The notes under the pieces are model-generated. The model saw only the letters and a program-made list of their open reading frames with translations, had not been told where the DNA came from and ran no database searches. Shown one piece after another: positions 32,290 to 44,329 of a stretch of DNA of 64,000 bases (its first letter is position 1; each line of letters begins with the position of its first letter). The DNA is from Cristatella mucedo (lineage: Eukaryota > Bryozoa > Phylactolaemata > Cristatellidae): positions 2,687,501 to 2,751,500 of the forward strand of contig WPIO01000057.1 in NCBI GenBank assembly GCA_009760855.2, read 5' to 3'. A program made the translations under genes and the position numbers.

Positions 32290-34560
32290 ATTTTTTTTTT
32301 GATCGGTGGTTGTAGTAGCAGTGTAGCCGACTGCGTTGGTAACAATGGAAGATACAGTTGGTCATAGTGAACGTAACTGTTACAGTGACTTGCAAGCTAG
32401 ATTTTCATTAGGTATCCATGAGCGTTAAAAAAGGCGACAAATAAAGGACAAATTACCTTAGGGCACTGTTCAGTGCTTTTACAGATGCAGTCTGATATCC
32501 ACACTCGTCAAATTTAACTGAATTGAAGACGTTTTATTTTAACCGTGCCAATGACTAGTATTGAATAATTGACTAATATTGCCTGAAAGATTTTCTCAAA
32601 TGAAAAAGTAAGAAACTGGATCAATATTATCAAAACAACTGATGTGTATAATTCACATATGGCATTAACATTCATATCATCGTCGTAGCATAAACTGTGA
32701 TCAGTTATACGAGGGAGAGTGGCATTTGCATTTACTCTACGGTGGGATTAGGACGATGCTATTTTCCATGTTTAGTTCTTCAAGCGTTTGCTACAGACTG
32801 CTGAGTATATGAGAGCGTGCTTATTAACAATGTTTTCATTTAATCAGTTATTTTATGGAGAGTATCTGCTGAGAATCAGAGGTGTGGTAAATTTTGCTAA
32901 TCCGACTCCTTGCTGATACATTGAAGTTCTTGAACGAGCAACTAATTTCCCAAGTACCGACCGTAAGCAAGTAACCCAACCAGAAAACCTAAGGATCTCT
33001 AAGCTGGTTACCTTGTTAAGTAGCCGATATTTCAGTATCAGCATGCTCCAACTCTTCGAGGTCAGAATGCTGCTCTACTAAAGCCGACTGAGCCACTGGT
33101 TTGTAGACCGAAAGCTTAGATGGTCCCACCAAAACGTCTTGGATTCAATTCCTTCAGGCCAGAAATCCTAATTGTAAACAGAGGCTTTAATTCTGCTATA
33201 ACTAGACTTCCGTAATGTAAAAGATTGTTTACGATTAGGTAACATTTGAATATCATTTTCTAGCTTACACTTACTTTAGACAGTTCATTAGACGCATGTT
33301 CAGCGAATGTAGCTTGTGTGCTAATTGTACTAACTTATTCCAGTCGGGTCGGTACATTTCTTCTGCAGCTTTTTCCGGAATAATAAAAAAAACTGGGTGC
33401 CAAAAAAACCACTGGCCTAGTCTCACGCCCAAATCTGACGTCTCCATTTATTTTAATTCTGGAAATATAATCATTTTTAATCATGCAGGATTGATTGAAA
33501 CATCGTTTATAACCTTTAGTCTTCGAATGAGTTTTCCGAAATAACTTTACGAGTGACCCTTTCCTCATCCTGTCCCCTTGGAGCTAGGCCCGAACGGTTG
33601 ACATTAGACTGATATAGCTAGAGTGACCGCACAAACAAAATTTATTTCTACAATTCAAAGGTGCTGTCATTAGCTTAAAAAGTGTAATTGGCGTTTGCTT
33701 TCAGAAGTTCTGACGTTCTGTCATGTCTGGGTGTGCATTCACTAACCCGCCCATCAAATGCAAAGGAATTTTCTTCTGTCAGCAGTTTCTAACAGTGTTT
33801 TAAGATTGCAGTAATTCAGTCTAATGGGACTTGTAAAGCAGATTCCACAAAGCTCTTTCTGTACCGAATGTACGCTTTGCCTACGTGGGGGTCAACAAGT
33901 ACATTGCTACATAATTGGCACTCAGAAAATTCTGGTACGTTGAGGCTACAGCTTTCTGAATTTGACATTCTACGTTACTCACCGTAATTTCTAAGATTAA
34001 AATAATGGTGGTCAAAGCTGCGCTTTGTGAGTGGATATTCTCTGTAAGCCACCAGCAGTAATTGGCTTGAAATACTTGCTTTCCAATCTCAGCTTTATGA
34101 CTGGATACTCCATGTGATGGTTCGTCAGTTGTAGACTTGAACTACTGGTGGTCGAAGCTCTGCTTTGTTACTTAAAAATCATCATAAGGCACCGTCCGTT
34201 CCTCCCCTAAAAAGCGGATTCATTACAGCCAAGGTTCAGAGAGATCTCAAATTTGTTTCCGAATGACTGTTATATTGTTGTCAATGACTTGACCACCTGT
34301 AATGTGAGTGGAATAAATCAGAATCGCATTAAAACTACAAGAGCAAACCAAAGCTATGCGAACAGTAATGAGCTTGACTATATCGTTTTTAAGTGCTCGT
34401 GATACATACTTTTGATTATTGGTACTAGGAATGATAAAACTGCCTTTGTTTGCGGACTCCTGTCTCGGCCTTTTGGTACCTTCTGCATTATCTTGCAAAC
34501 ACTAGCAGCTGTCCCCGGCTTAATCATAAAATGCTTATTATTATTATGCATATTATTAAA
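32290..34560 (+). repeat. P repeat P5, the longest outward extension
   Basis: Collinear with P1 from about 32,690, and with the reversed outer parts of P4 and P11 from 32,310 (GGTTGTAGTAGCAGTG, GAAGATACAGTTGGTC). Tandem units of about 72 bp, strongly degraded, lie at 33,890-34,200. It stops where D2 begins, short of the block A junction seen in P1. Best copy for defining the outer end of P. Confidence 0.55.
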
Positions 34561-34561
34561 C

Positions 34562-34985
34562 AGTCTTGAAACAATGTTTATCACTAGCTGCCGCCATACT
34601 GTCATCAACACTTGGATATAGTAGGTGCCTTTTCAGTTTCGAAGCCAAATCGAAATTTAAATGATGCAGCCGATCCTGAAATTTGTAGATAGTTAATAGT
34701 TTAGGCGGGAATTTGACAATCCGTCCATATTCTGATAGAGCCTAGAAACGTGATTGGTGCCAGCTAAGACCTTCCAATAAATAAAACTATAAAAGTCTAG
34801 TTAGCTAGCAGAAACAAAAAATTAACTATTAATGTATGGTGATGGCCGAATACTAGTATCTCCTTTTAAAACAAAGCAGTTTTCACTCAAGCGAAACAGC
34901 ATAGAGTTGTAAAAGCCGGCTGCAGTTCCATTATACAATCGTCAAGCTCGGTGAAAACTTTGCCAACACCACTGATCTCTAATAA
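34562..34985. repeat. D block, copy D2
   Basis: Collinear with D1 (29,500-29,925) and followed by an L2-1 3' portion in the same orientation. Confidence 0.6.
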
Positions 34986-35922
34986 TAATATATTAATGCA
35001 CTTAATAAAGCACCCTTAGGGATCTCGATCTTTTTCAGTTTGCCTAACATTCGCTGCAAATGGAAACGTGATTTAACGGTGAAAATTATCATGCTTGGTA
35101 AACAATATTAAAGGCATGGTTATTAGTGACATGCAGAGGGTCAGCTGGCAAGTGTGGCTTGCCAGCATGCACAGTGTAAGTATGCATAAGCAAATCATGT
35201 ACGAATCACCGGACCATACTAATTTTTACCTAAATAGGTGTGTTTTTAGGTTCTTTTCGAATGTGGTAAGGTCAGGGTATGTTCAGAAGCAGGTTGTGGT
35301 GGGGGGGGGTAAGTTTAATGCGGTGGGTACTTACGAAGTATATGCAGGGCCTCCAAAGTATTTGAGATGTGTATGAGGTTACAGTAGACTGTTGGATTCC
35401 CTAAAGCAGGTAGTAGGAAGCTTAGCCTGATGGAGGAGTATATCTGAGAGATAGGCTGGAGCCAAAGAATGTAGTGACCTGAAAGTGAGCAGCGAAACCT
35501 TAAAGTCAATATGTCGCATGACTGGTAGCCATTTCAGGTCGGCGAGAAGTGGTGTAAAGTGGCAACTGCGACCCTCCTAACAGACAAGCCTCGCTGCTGA
35601 GTTTGGCACCAGCTTTATTCGCCTTAGTGCACGTGCTTTTAGGCCAGTAAGCAGTGAGTTGCAGAAGTCGAGATGGAATGTCATGAATAACATGGAACAA
35701 CATGGACGTGGTATCCTTATCTAAACAACCTGAAATGTAGCAACGTTATGAAGCGGAAAATAGGGTGACTTGATTGTGGAGCATAAACGGTCGCCTGATG
35801 TGGGGTCGCTTTCGAACAGGACACCTAGATTTCGAGCTGTTTCAGCAGCAGATAGGCCAGTCAAGACAATATTGAGAGTCAGGCTTCCCAATTTGTGAAC
35901 CACAGTTGGTTTACCCACAAGC
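34985..35922 (-). mobile_element. L2-1 3' portion, antisense, paralogous to 29,930-30,870
   Basis: AATAATAATATATTAATGC tail, hairpin remnants, C-terminal domain in broken frames (35,315-35,918, with 'M-G-K-P-T-V-V-H-K-L'). It ends where S2 starts. A G10 run lies at 35,301-35,310. Confidence 0.6.
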
Positions 35923-35924
35923 CG

Positions 35925-37500
35925 CCTATTGCCAACACGTGCTGAGCATCAAATATCGGAAAACGAAATCCCTTTCGATCACCAATAATAGAATCGGAAC
36001 ATGTACCCACTTCACTACCACTATCACGGCCTCAAGCCTGCATGAGACAGCATACACAAGTCTAGAGAAGCCTGATAGTGGTCAGTGGCATATATTACTC
36101 TATTGTAGTAGTATGCTCTTAATCTCTCATTGGCACCAACCTGATATTGCCATGCACACAAATCCTGCACAATGGCAATACAAAATGAAGAGCAGCCCAG
36201 CTAAGTCTTCAGCCGATATATGACTGGCTTAGGAGAGTCCTTTCTTTGAAGATTCTAAAAAACGTCCCAATTTTATTTTTACAGCTGCAAACTTCTTTAT
36301 AGTATCGCCTTATAAAATACATTTGTCCTCCCTGGGTTTGCTTGGCAGTAATTTTGTCCCGTTGCTATGAGTTGTATTCATATCGCTCACAATTAGAAAG
36401 TCAGGGGTGCGATTAAAATGTGACTATTGTCACTTGTGGTGACGACCACATTGTCCTTAATACGGTTTAGGTCGCAAATCATTGTAAAAACACTGAAAAG
36501 ATAATTTTTCCTCATCCGTGCTAGCAGATGAACTACTCTCAGTTTTTACTAAAGATGCATAGCTGAACACTAGCAAACCATTGATCCTTAGTGAACCGTT
36601 CTTTCACCTTTACACTTCTAAACCCTAAACCTTGCTCCTGACCTACATCCTAGATTCAAATACTTTAATGCACCGAAATACAAGCAGCCACTTAACGTGA
36701 GCTGATTTCCAGTTTTGCAAGTGTACGTGACTTTACCATAACAATCAAGTATTTGAATTAGCACCCTATGTGAACTTACTCTCTTTGTAGGAATTTTAAA
36801 TTTTCTGTAAAAGATGCCCAATCGACTTGAGTGATTTTCCTGAGCAGAGGACAATTCCTTGAACCTTAATGAATGGTAGAATCAATATCGTAACAAAATT
36901 CCGTGACAATATAAGGACGGTCGAAATTTCAACAAACGCAGTCAAGCTTTTATCGTAGGCAGTAACATCGCGGGGCACTTTTCATGTGGTTGTTTCGTGA
37001 TCTACATTTGATACGATAAGTTAGAAAGCCATGGGGATACCCATATTTGCTTCACTAATCGAGATTGCTGCTGCGAGCTCAAGTTCTTTGCTGTCAGATA
37101 TTGCTTATGACAACAAAGTTGCAGCAACAGAACTACCTATCATCTTCTAACGTGTGGTGATTTCGCTCGATTCTACATTCTCTACATTCGTTAATTTACA
37201 GTTCCCAGTTAAGTCAGTGCATAATGGAAACACGATAAGTAAGTAGGTTGCCAATGCAAACTAATTTTCCTAATTGATCCAAAACTTCACTGGTCAGCTG
37301 TTCGAATTGTCCTGACGCCTATCAAAAGAATTTAGCTACAACAACGTCGCCACAATCGCATATTTACTTCTAATAGAGTCCTAAATACTTCTCTTAAGTG
37401 CTAACGTAGTTACTCCATAAGTTTCAGCTGCAAATGTTATGCACTCAAAGACCAAGACAACTGCTGCACCGATCATCTTTGTTTATCTTAAAATTGATAG
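35925..37500 (+). repeat. S block, copy S2
   Basis: Collinear with S1 and the reverse of S3. TCACTTGTGGTGACGACCAC near 36,430 is shared with 49,865-49,885 reversed. It passes into an L2-2 tail at about 37,520, as S1 does. No gene seen. Confidence 0.55.
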
Positions 37501-38162
37501 CATATAGATATTAAAAATTGAGTTATGATGATGTGATGCATCTCCATCCTTAACTCAAAAAACATTGAATACTAAGTGGGTGTTACACAAGTAAAGTCGG
37601 TATAGTGCTCGCACAGCCTACGAGGCTTTCGGTATGTAATCAGTAGCCAACAGACTTCGTCTCACCCAAAAAAGAGAAATTGAGAATCATGGCAGAGTCA
37701 GGAAACCCGTTGAGGAATTGACTCCCATAGAAGTATCAGCTCGCGAAAGCTCAAAAGGATGAGCCGCAGCAGGAGAAAACCAGTCGGTAGGTAATAATCC
37801 CCAAAGCCTATCACGGTGGCCTGGCGGCTTCTTTTGGAATTCCGGTCAAAAGGTAATTGCATAAACGAAGCTGAGACAGAAGTGTGAAGCTAGTTATGTT
37901 TATTTGCAAGCCAGTGTTAAAGGCAGCTCCTAATCCTAAATATTCATCAGCTGGCTGTACAAGCAGTATTTTGAATAAAGATTTTAAAATTGAGGCCATC
38001 TTCATAAGCCACACATAGACTTCGAGCACGTGGTAACGGTCGCACAACAGCATCTCCTCTTAAGAAGAGTGAAGCCTTTTAAGCCAGCCAAACCCTCAGG
38101 ATGTCCCATGAGCAGCAGTTCGGTTTAATCGTCATTGAGTTTCGAGAAATTTTCAGACATCC
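37500..38162 (-). mobile_element. L2-2 LINE 3' part, ending at the P6 junction
   Basis: Antisense, tail side first (GTGATGCATCTCCATCCTTA), then CAACAGACTTCGTCTCACCC and GGCAGAGTCAGGAAACC. About 150 bp present in the 52-kb copy are missing near 37,795. It ends at GACATCCGGAC where P6 begins; 52,917 has the identical junction. Confidence 0.65.
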
Positions 38163-38164
38163 GG

Positions 38165-40070
38165 ACATGACTAAAGCAGACTGAGCCCCTTCTTATTTGA
38201 CTGAAGGCTTATGTTGTTCCACCGTTAGATGCCAGTTCTGTGAACTCAGGGTGTACACTAAACATGCTGACTTGTTCGAGGCGGCTCGGTGCATTTCTTA
38301 TGCAGCTTCTACCTGATGATTTAAAAACGAAGTTGCTAAATGAGCCGTTTGCATAAACTTCCGACCGAATCAGAAATATGCATCAAGTTTTAGTTTTCGA
38401 AATTTAAACATCTTATATCAAGCTGAATAGAGTGAACCCAAGCCAATTACAGAGGATTTTCAGGAACACATATTGCAGTAGAGGGATTGACACTTCACAT
38501 TGAGCATAATTTTTCGATCCACCTTTCTTTAAATGATCTGCAATGTGCTTAAACGTAATTTAGTGTTTTCGAGTGAGATATGCAAATTTTTTAGTATTGC
38601 GAACGATTTTACACCTCACTATTCGAACAATATGTAATCATTGCTAAAAATTATCGATTTATTAACATGGTTCGTTGCTAAGCATATGGCATTAATTAAG
38701 CCAGACGCTTCTACCTTGAAACGAAGTCACAGAATTTAAAAAACAAGCAGCTCGTGTAAGAGCTACCTGAAACCAGAAACGTATTCATACCACCTGAAGA
38801 TTCTTATCATCATAAAAAAGTGTAATTCACATTTGCTTTGTGCAGTTTGGAGGTCCTGTTATTTCTGCACGTGAATTCCCTGATCTACTAATCAAAGGCA
38901 TACCAATTTACTTTCATCAGCGGTTTTTACGGCGAATCAGCTCATAGTCTTTCTATCCATTGAAACTCATCGAGTGGATTATGCAGATTTCTTCTTGTAC
39001 CAAATTTGCATTTTCCTTGCCTGAGGAACACAATTGCATTTTCAATTTCCAAGGACTTTGTTAAAGCACTTACGATGCAGGCAAAGATATATCAAGGGAT
39101 AAGCAGCCAGACACTGTCAAGCCGAATCTCTGCTTGGTGAATTATTTCTCTCTTAGTACAGCTCATATTTAAGCTTCGAATACGGGTGGTCACAGACCTG
39201 CTTTGTGATTTGAGTCTACCTGTCACGCTCCCTTAGTTCAAGGCTCAAAATACGATTGGTAAAAGCTCTGGCTTGTGATAGGATGTTTTCCATGTAAGGC
39301 TCTCTCAGTCCTAGGCTTGAAATACTGGTAGGCAAAGTTCTCCTTTCTGACCTACAATTGAAGCATAAGTAACTGTAATTTATATGCTTTATTATGGGTT
39401 AGAGTTTAGTTGAGGCGCACAGCGATTTCAAGACTGCTACCTTACGATTGCCATAATGTGCCTATGGTTTTGCTATGTGTATTGTAAAAGGAATAATTCA
39501 GCATTTGCATCTACACCAGAAAAGCGAAAATATAACTATGCTATCAGTGACGTTCTTTGCTATCCTGTTTGTGAGTGTCATCATGGGTCGCAGTACATAC
39601 TTTTGTTTTGTAAGCACTAATAACACAAAAATTTCTATAGTTCGCACCCTACTTTCTTAGCCTTCTAGCATTTTCTTAGTTTTCGTCAGAATCTGCCATT
39701 TTTCCTCTTCTTAGTCGTAAGATACTTCCAACAAAAGGTTTACTACGCTCCATGAGAGTAATCGTTTCTTCATCAACTGCTCGACTGAATATAGCTGGAA
39801 GATGTTGAGTTGTCATTAAAGTGAGTTCCATTATATGTTATCACAGCGATTCCATTTCTAAATCATTTTAGTAGAACACAGTTTAATAATATCGTAAACC
39901 TGATTTCGTAAATAAGCGTGGATAATCTTTCATTATCATCTTCAGTGTCTCTTATTTTACCTACCTAAAGCGTGCAGTGCAAGCAGCTTCTTCCGCTTTC
40001 GAGCTTTTAATACTGCAGTCAGTACCTGACTGTAGCAGGCTGGTATAGAAACAATAAAAATCATACAGTT
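38165..40070 (+). repeat. P repeat P6 (forward arm of copy II)
   Basis: Collinear with P10. About 150 bp around 38,222 are deleted relative to copy III. Tandem units at 39,160-39,410. The 61-codon frame at 39,475-39,660 is not conserved in the other copies. Confidence 0.6.
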
Positions 40071-40700
40071 GATAAATAGCTCTCATATTACTTACTCTAT
40101 TTGTAGGCGCTTTACCTTTGCTGCAAAGTACGATAGAATAGTTAGTTGTGGCAAGGTTGATTACCAACAAAAACTGAAGCTATCCTGCACATTTACCCTA
40201 CTGCTGATTATCTCTATCGAGTATGATGGACGGAGTCCTGATGGCACTCTCACCTATAGTCGAACTATCATTTGTTAGGTGATTGTTTCATGAGATGAGG
40301 GTACGATCGGGTCGTATTAAAACCCAGCAAGCACAAGGTTGTGCAGCGAAATCATCTTATTAGTTGCTACGACTATTAACTAATACAAATTGTTAAATTA
40401 ATGCAGTTATTAACCAATTAATCGCCTACTTTATGAAAATGACAAGTCCTTAAGCGCTAACGGCAGTCCAAAGAAAGTAATTTTAATGTTTAAATACCGA
40501 GAACATATTATTAGAATATTTTACTATTGTGATGTTCTCTCTTTCGCTATTACGAGATGAATTGTAGAGACAATCGTGTGACTTATCAAATCTATTTAAA
40601 AATGTGTTCGATTGTAATACAACAGAGCCTGAATGAAGCTTTCTATCAGCACTATCATCCTTACTTATGCAAAATAGTATTAACACCACAACTTAAAAGT
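40071..40700. repeat. R block of copy II, with central deletion
   Basis: Both ends match R of copies I and III, but at about 40,175 (AAAACTGAAGCTATCC) the sequence jumps over about 1.1 kb that copy I keeps at 12,265-13,385. The two L2-1 target sites used in copy III fall in the deleted part. Confidence 0.55.
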
Positions 40701-41580
40701 TTCTAAGGTCATCAGGAGCTAATCCCTACCTACCAGGTAATAGGATCAGGACTGTGTCGTTAATGAAGTGAAATACAGACAGCTCATTCCGAAGTTACTG
40801 GTAATTGGCAAGCTTTTAATCTATTCACCTTAATGTAATATCTTATGCAAATAGCTCATTTTTGCAAAAGATATTTACCTATTCAGGTCAATGCTGCAGA
40901 AGGTTTGCACCGTGCCGGTCAAACAAGTCAGCATGTTTAGTGTATAACCTGAGTTCACGAGCAGCCGTCTAATGAATTTCTACAAGTAAATGGGAGCTAC
41001 GAAAAAAAATGTTAGCTGATCAAAAAATCATTGACAAATTGTAAGTTGAGTTATGGCAGCATTCAAGCATCGGTGCACAATTAGAAATTTCGGCCTGAAG
41101 TAATAGAATCCAAGAAGTCTTGGTCGGACCACCAAAGCCTACAGACAAATAAGCAGAGGCTCTGTCAGCTTTAGTAGAGCAACAGTTTGACCTCGAAAAC
41201 TTGCAACGTGCTGGTACTGAAGCTCCGGGTATTTATCAAGGTAGCAAAACCTAGATATCTGATTTGATCGGTTCATACATCAGAGAGTTAGCCGATAAAC
41301 AATGCCAACGGTTGTTAGCACGAGGCATGGAGTAGCAAGAAGCACGACAGCCTTCGCCCCCTCTCACACACTAGTCCACTCCACTCCTCCAGTCGTCTCG
41401 TTGACCCCGATGATTTATCGAGGACCACAACTGTGCTGCAGCCGACCCTGATAGTGAATCCACCCTTTGGCCACCAGCTTGTTACAGGCCTGTGTCTATG
41501 CCACATCACAGGTGGGCCACATATATACATACCAGCTACAATCTATAGGTTTTCACGTTGGGTTGCTTGCTTACGGCCGA
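40701..41580 (-). repeat. P repeat P7 (inverted arm of copy II)
   Basis: Reverse of the P left half, with a single Q unit (41,427-41,520). It ends at GGTTGCTTGCTTACGGCC and joins block B directly, whereas copies I and III continue further outward. Confidence 0.55.
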
Positions 41581-41589
41581 ATGACCAAC

Positions 41590-44230
41590 AAGCATATATG
41601 GCTAGGAGTGACGCCCACAAGGTCAGCATGCAAATTTGGTTAATGGCAAAATTTGCATCTTCAGCACACAAAAGCTGATACTGAGCAAAGTACAGGGACT
41701 AACTAAATGCGTTTATAAGTAGATGCGTTCCTTTTTTCTTCATAAATTTCAATAAGTAAAAAGACATCTTGAAGCAAGTCGGGAGTCAGTGCCAGGCTTT
41801 GGGAGCATGCAAACAAAGAGGGATGACCCAGAACTATTTGAGATTCGTCAAATAAAGGACCATAGTACAATATATGCAAGTCTAAATAACAGTTAGCTTC
41901 CCTAATTAGATTCAATCAGCTTCACGTTGAACCGAATGCTTTTTTCGGCAGCCTAATGTGCCTATGATAGTCGTGCACACTTAATTATTATATCTGTAAT
42001 AGAACCATAGTCATTAGGCTATCTGAGTACTCAATCCCTTTTCTACGTAATTGAAAATCCATGAAAAGAGAGCTATATTGCATGGGTAAGAGCAGCCAGC
42101 TCAATGAACAGAAGTCAAAACTAGGTTAGTGGTTACACAAATAGTTCCACCATGTATATGTGGTTAGTGGCAGGATGTTATTTGACTGTATGCTTAAGCT
42201 CACACAAGATGAATCTCATGGATGCACTGAATGCTGCAATAAATACGTGTTTAGGTTAGTTTCAAACCCGGTCAAGACTCTGGATAGCTTGACAAATGTA
42301 ACGTAATGCATCGCCCGCCATCTGTCACCACACAATGTCACAACCACTATTTGGGGGTTTTGCAGGAAAGTTTTGTATAGCCCACTCACAACCTAAGCGG
42401 CTTTCGGCATGCATTCGGTAGGTAATAGACTCCGTCTCACGCAACAAAAAAGAAAGTAGTAAGCCTTGCAGAGTCATGAGAGCAGTTGAGGTAGTGAGTA
42501 GTACAAAAGTAGCAGCTCAGGGCTGCTGAAAATAATGAGCCCTTATCGTAGGGTATTCGATGTTGCCTAAGAATTTTGGAAGAGAGTTCCACAGTCTAAG
42601 ACCTGCGGAACTATAATAATATAATATAATATAATTCATTTGTATAGCGCCCCAAGATAACTAAATCTCTATTTAGGCGATTAACACATGCCTCAGGGCT
42701 CGAGCCCACGACCTCGGCCAGACCTTAGTCGGGCTAGCACCTTGACCGCTGGACCAACCCAGCTTTGGAGAACTAAAGTTTCTGTCGCCAACGGTCTTTA
42801 AATGCAGGAATGGGACAACCAATTTAGCGACCACACTAGACCTGTGGACTGGAACTGGCTGAAACTGGTGCAGCAGTTCAGCTAGGTACGCAGGAGCCAA
42901 GACGTGGCCGAACTTGTTGGTCAGCGTAAGAACCGGATTTAGGGAGAAATGAAAGCAGGGTATCCGAAGGAAATGACGTTTCCACAAGGTACGGGTATAC
43001 GATTAGATTCCGAAAAGCAGGCTGTATGGTGCTTAGCCTGTTGGGGGTAGGCATTCGATAGATTGACTGAAGCTAGGCAATGAAGTTACAGAAAAAGTAA
43101 GTGACAACACTTGGAAGTCGATGCATTGCTTGACTACAAGTTACTGCAGGTCTGTGAGTTTTAGTTTGATGTAGCACCCCTGAAAATCTCTGTAGAAATG
43201 TATAGCTGTGGCATCAGGCACCAACTGTAACCAGCGACGGCACAGGCCGGCAGACCAGTAACCGGTGAGTTAGTGAAGTCGTGACCGGATGTAACGAAAC
43301 TACGGGTCTACTTCAATGCGATATCAATATCTAACCAAACCCACATTTTAGAAATGATATGTTGCCGAAAGAAAGCTGAGTTCTCTGGTGCTGATGTAGT
43401 CCTCTAAAAATGGCCAAACTAGAACATCAGGACACCTATTATTCGCCACCTTTGCTGCAAATGTTAAGCACGAAGAAAGAGATTGGGCTCTCCTACGGCT
43501 CTTCATGAAGTGCATTTTTATCATTATTACTATTATCAATGTTATTTGCACAAATTCAATCGAGTAGATATATAAGTGGGCGGAATTTAAGTGTAGGAAT
43601 TGAAATTTTTTTTAAAGTTGGCGTAACTATACCCAGAAGGTATGTTTTGGTATGTTTCTCTTCGAAACATTTCTCTAAACGCCACGTGCAAATGTCATCA
43701 ATACAAGCAGCAAGGGCTCTGATACAAATCGACAGGCTGGATGGTTCGGACGAAACTAAACAAAGGTACTAGTTACTGCAATCCGCATTAAGATAAAATC
43801 CTTGAATGTGCCTTGCAATTACGTTGCAAGAGGGAGAGTGTAAACCGTGAATGAAACCGGAACAAGAGAGAACCACGAAGCCCTCTATGCTTCAGAGATT
43901 TTCTGATGATCTTTGTCAATTGACACAGATTATTTCTATGGAGTCTCCCACTTCGCTAAGACCGGAATCTTTGGACAGCAATGCGAGTGTTTTTAAAGCG
44001 ATGCTTGGTGCTGAAAAAGGACTTAGTGATCGTTGATACTGAAATCTTTTGAGGAACAAAAGCGCATATATGCTTCCTAATTCTGCTGTACTAAGTGTGT
44101 CGTATTTACTTGAAGCAACTCTGAATTATTGGACATTTTAGCTTTAACTGCAGACTAGAACTTACGAGTGACGTTTGAAGATTTATTAAATGAGTTACGC
44201 TGATCAGATATAACTCATTACGTGTCCTTA
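41590..44230 (-). repeat. Block B: inverted copy of block A
   Basis: Reading the minus strand repeats block A: RT remnant (about 43,600-44,220), L2 tail insertion (43,440-43,535), L2-2 insert (about 42,300-42,930), then the 3' L2 segment (41,600-41,900). The L2-2 insert keeps more sequence than in block A; a 104-codon frame at 42,673-42,987 shows 'H-V-L-A-P-A-Y-L-A-E-L-L-H-Q' and 'L-H-L-K-T-V-G-D-R-N-F-S-S'. A SINE has inserted inside it. Confidence 0.65.
42614..42769 (-). mobile_element. tRNA-derived SINE with L2-type tail
   Basis: On the minus strand, an A box TGGTCCAGCGG (42,746-42,756) and a B box GGCTCGAGCCC (42,696-42,706) lie 39 bases apart in a tRNA-like head. Next comes a short hairpin TCGCCTAAATAGAGAT...GGGGCGC of the L2 tail type, then a TTATATTATATTATATTATT run. 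GAACTA flanks it on both sides (42,608-42,613 and 42,770-42,775). Copy C retains the single uninterrupted GAACTA at 62,353-62,358. The head looks most like a class II (leucine-type) tRNA, which is only a resemblance. The shared tail suggests mobilisation by L2 machinery, an inference from known SINE-LINE pairs. Confidence 0.8.
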
Positions 44231-44329
44231 ATTGACAAGCTAGATATGAGAATGGGCAATATGACAGTCGCTGAGTGGCTTTGCTGAAGCTTTAAGTCTA
44301 TAACTCTCACAAGCCTGCTCAAACCATGG

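Noticed and set aside
42696-42756. Functional tRNA gene
   Set aside because: A and B boxes are present, but there is no closing acceptor stem; an L2-type tail and target duplications mark it as a SINE.
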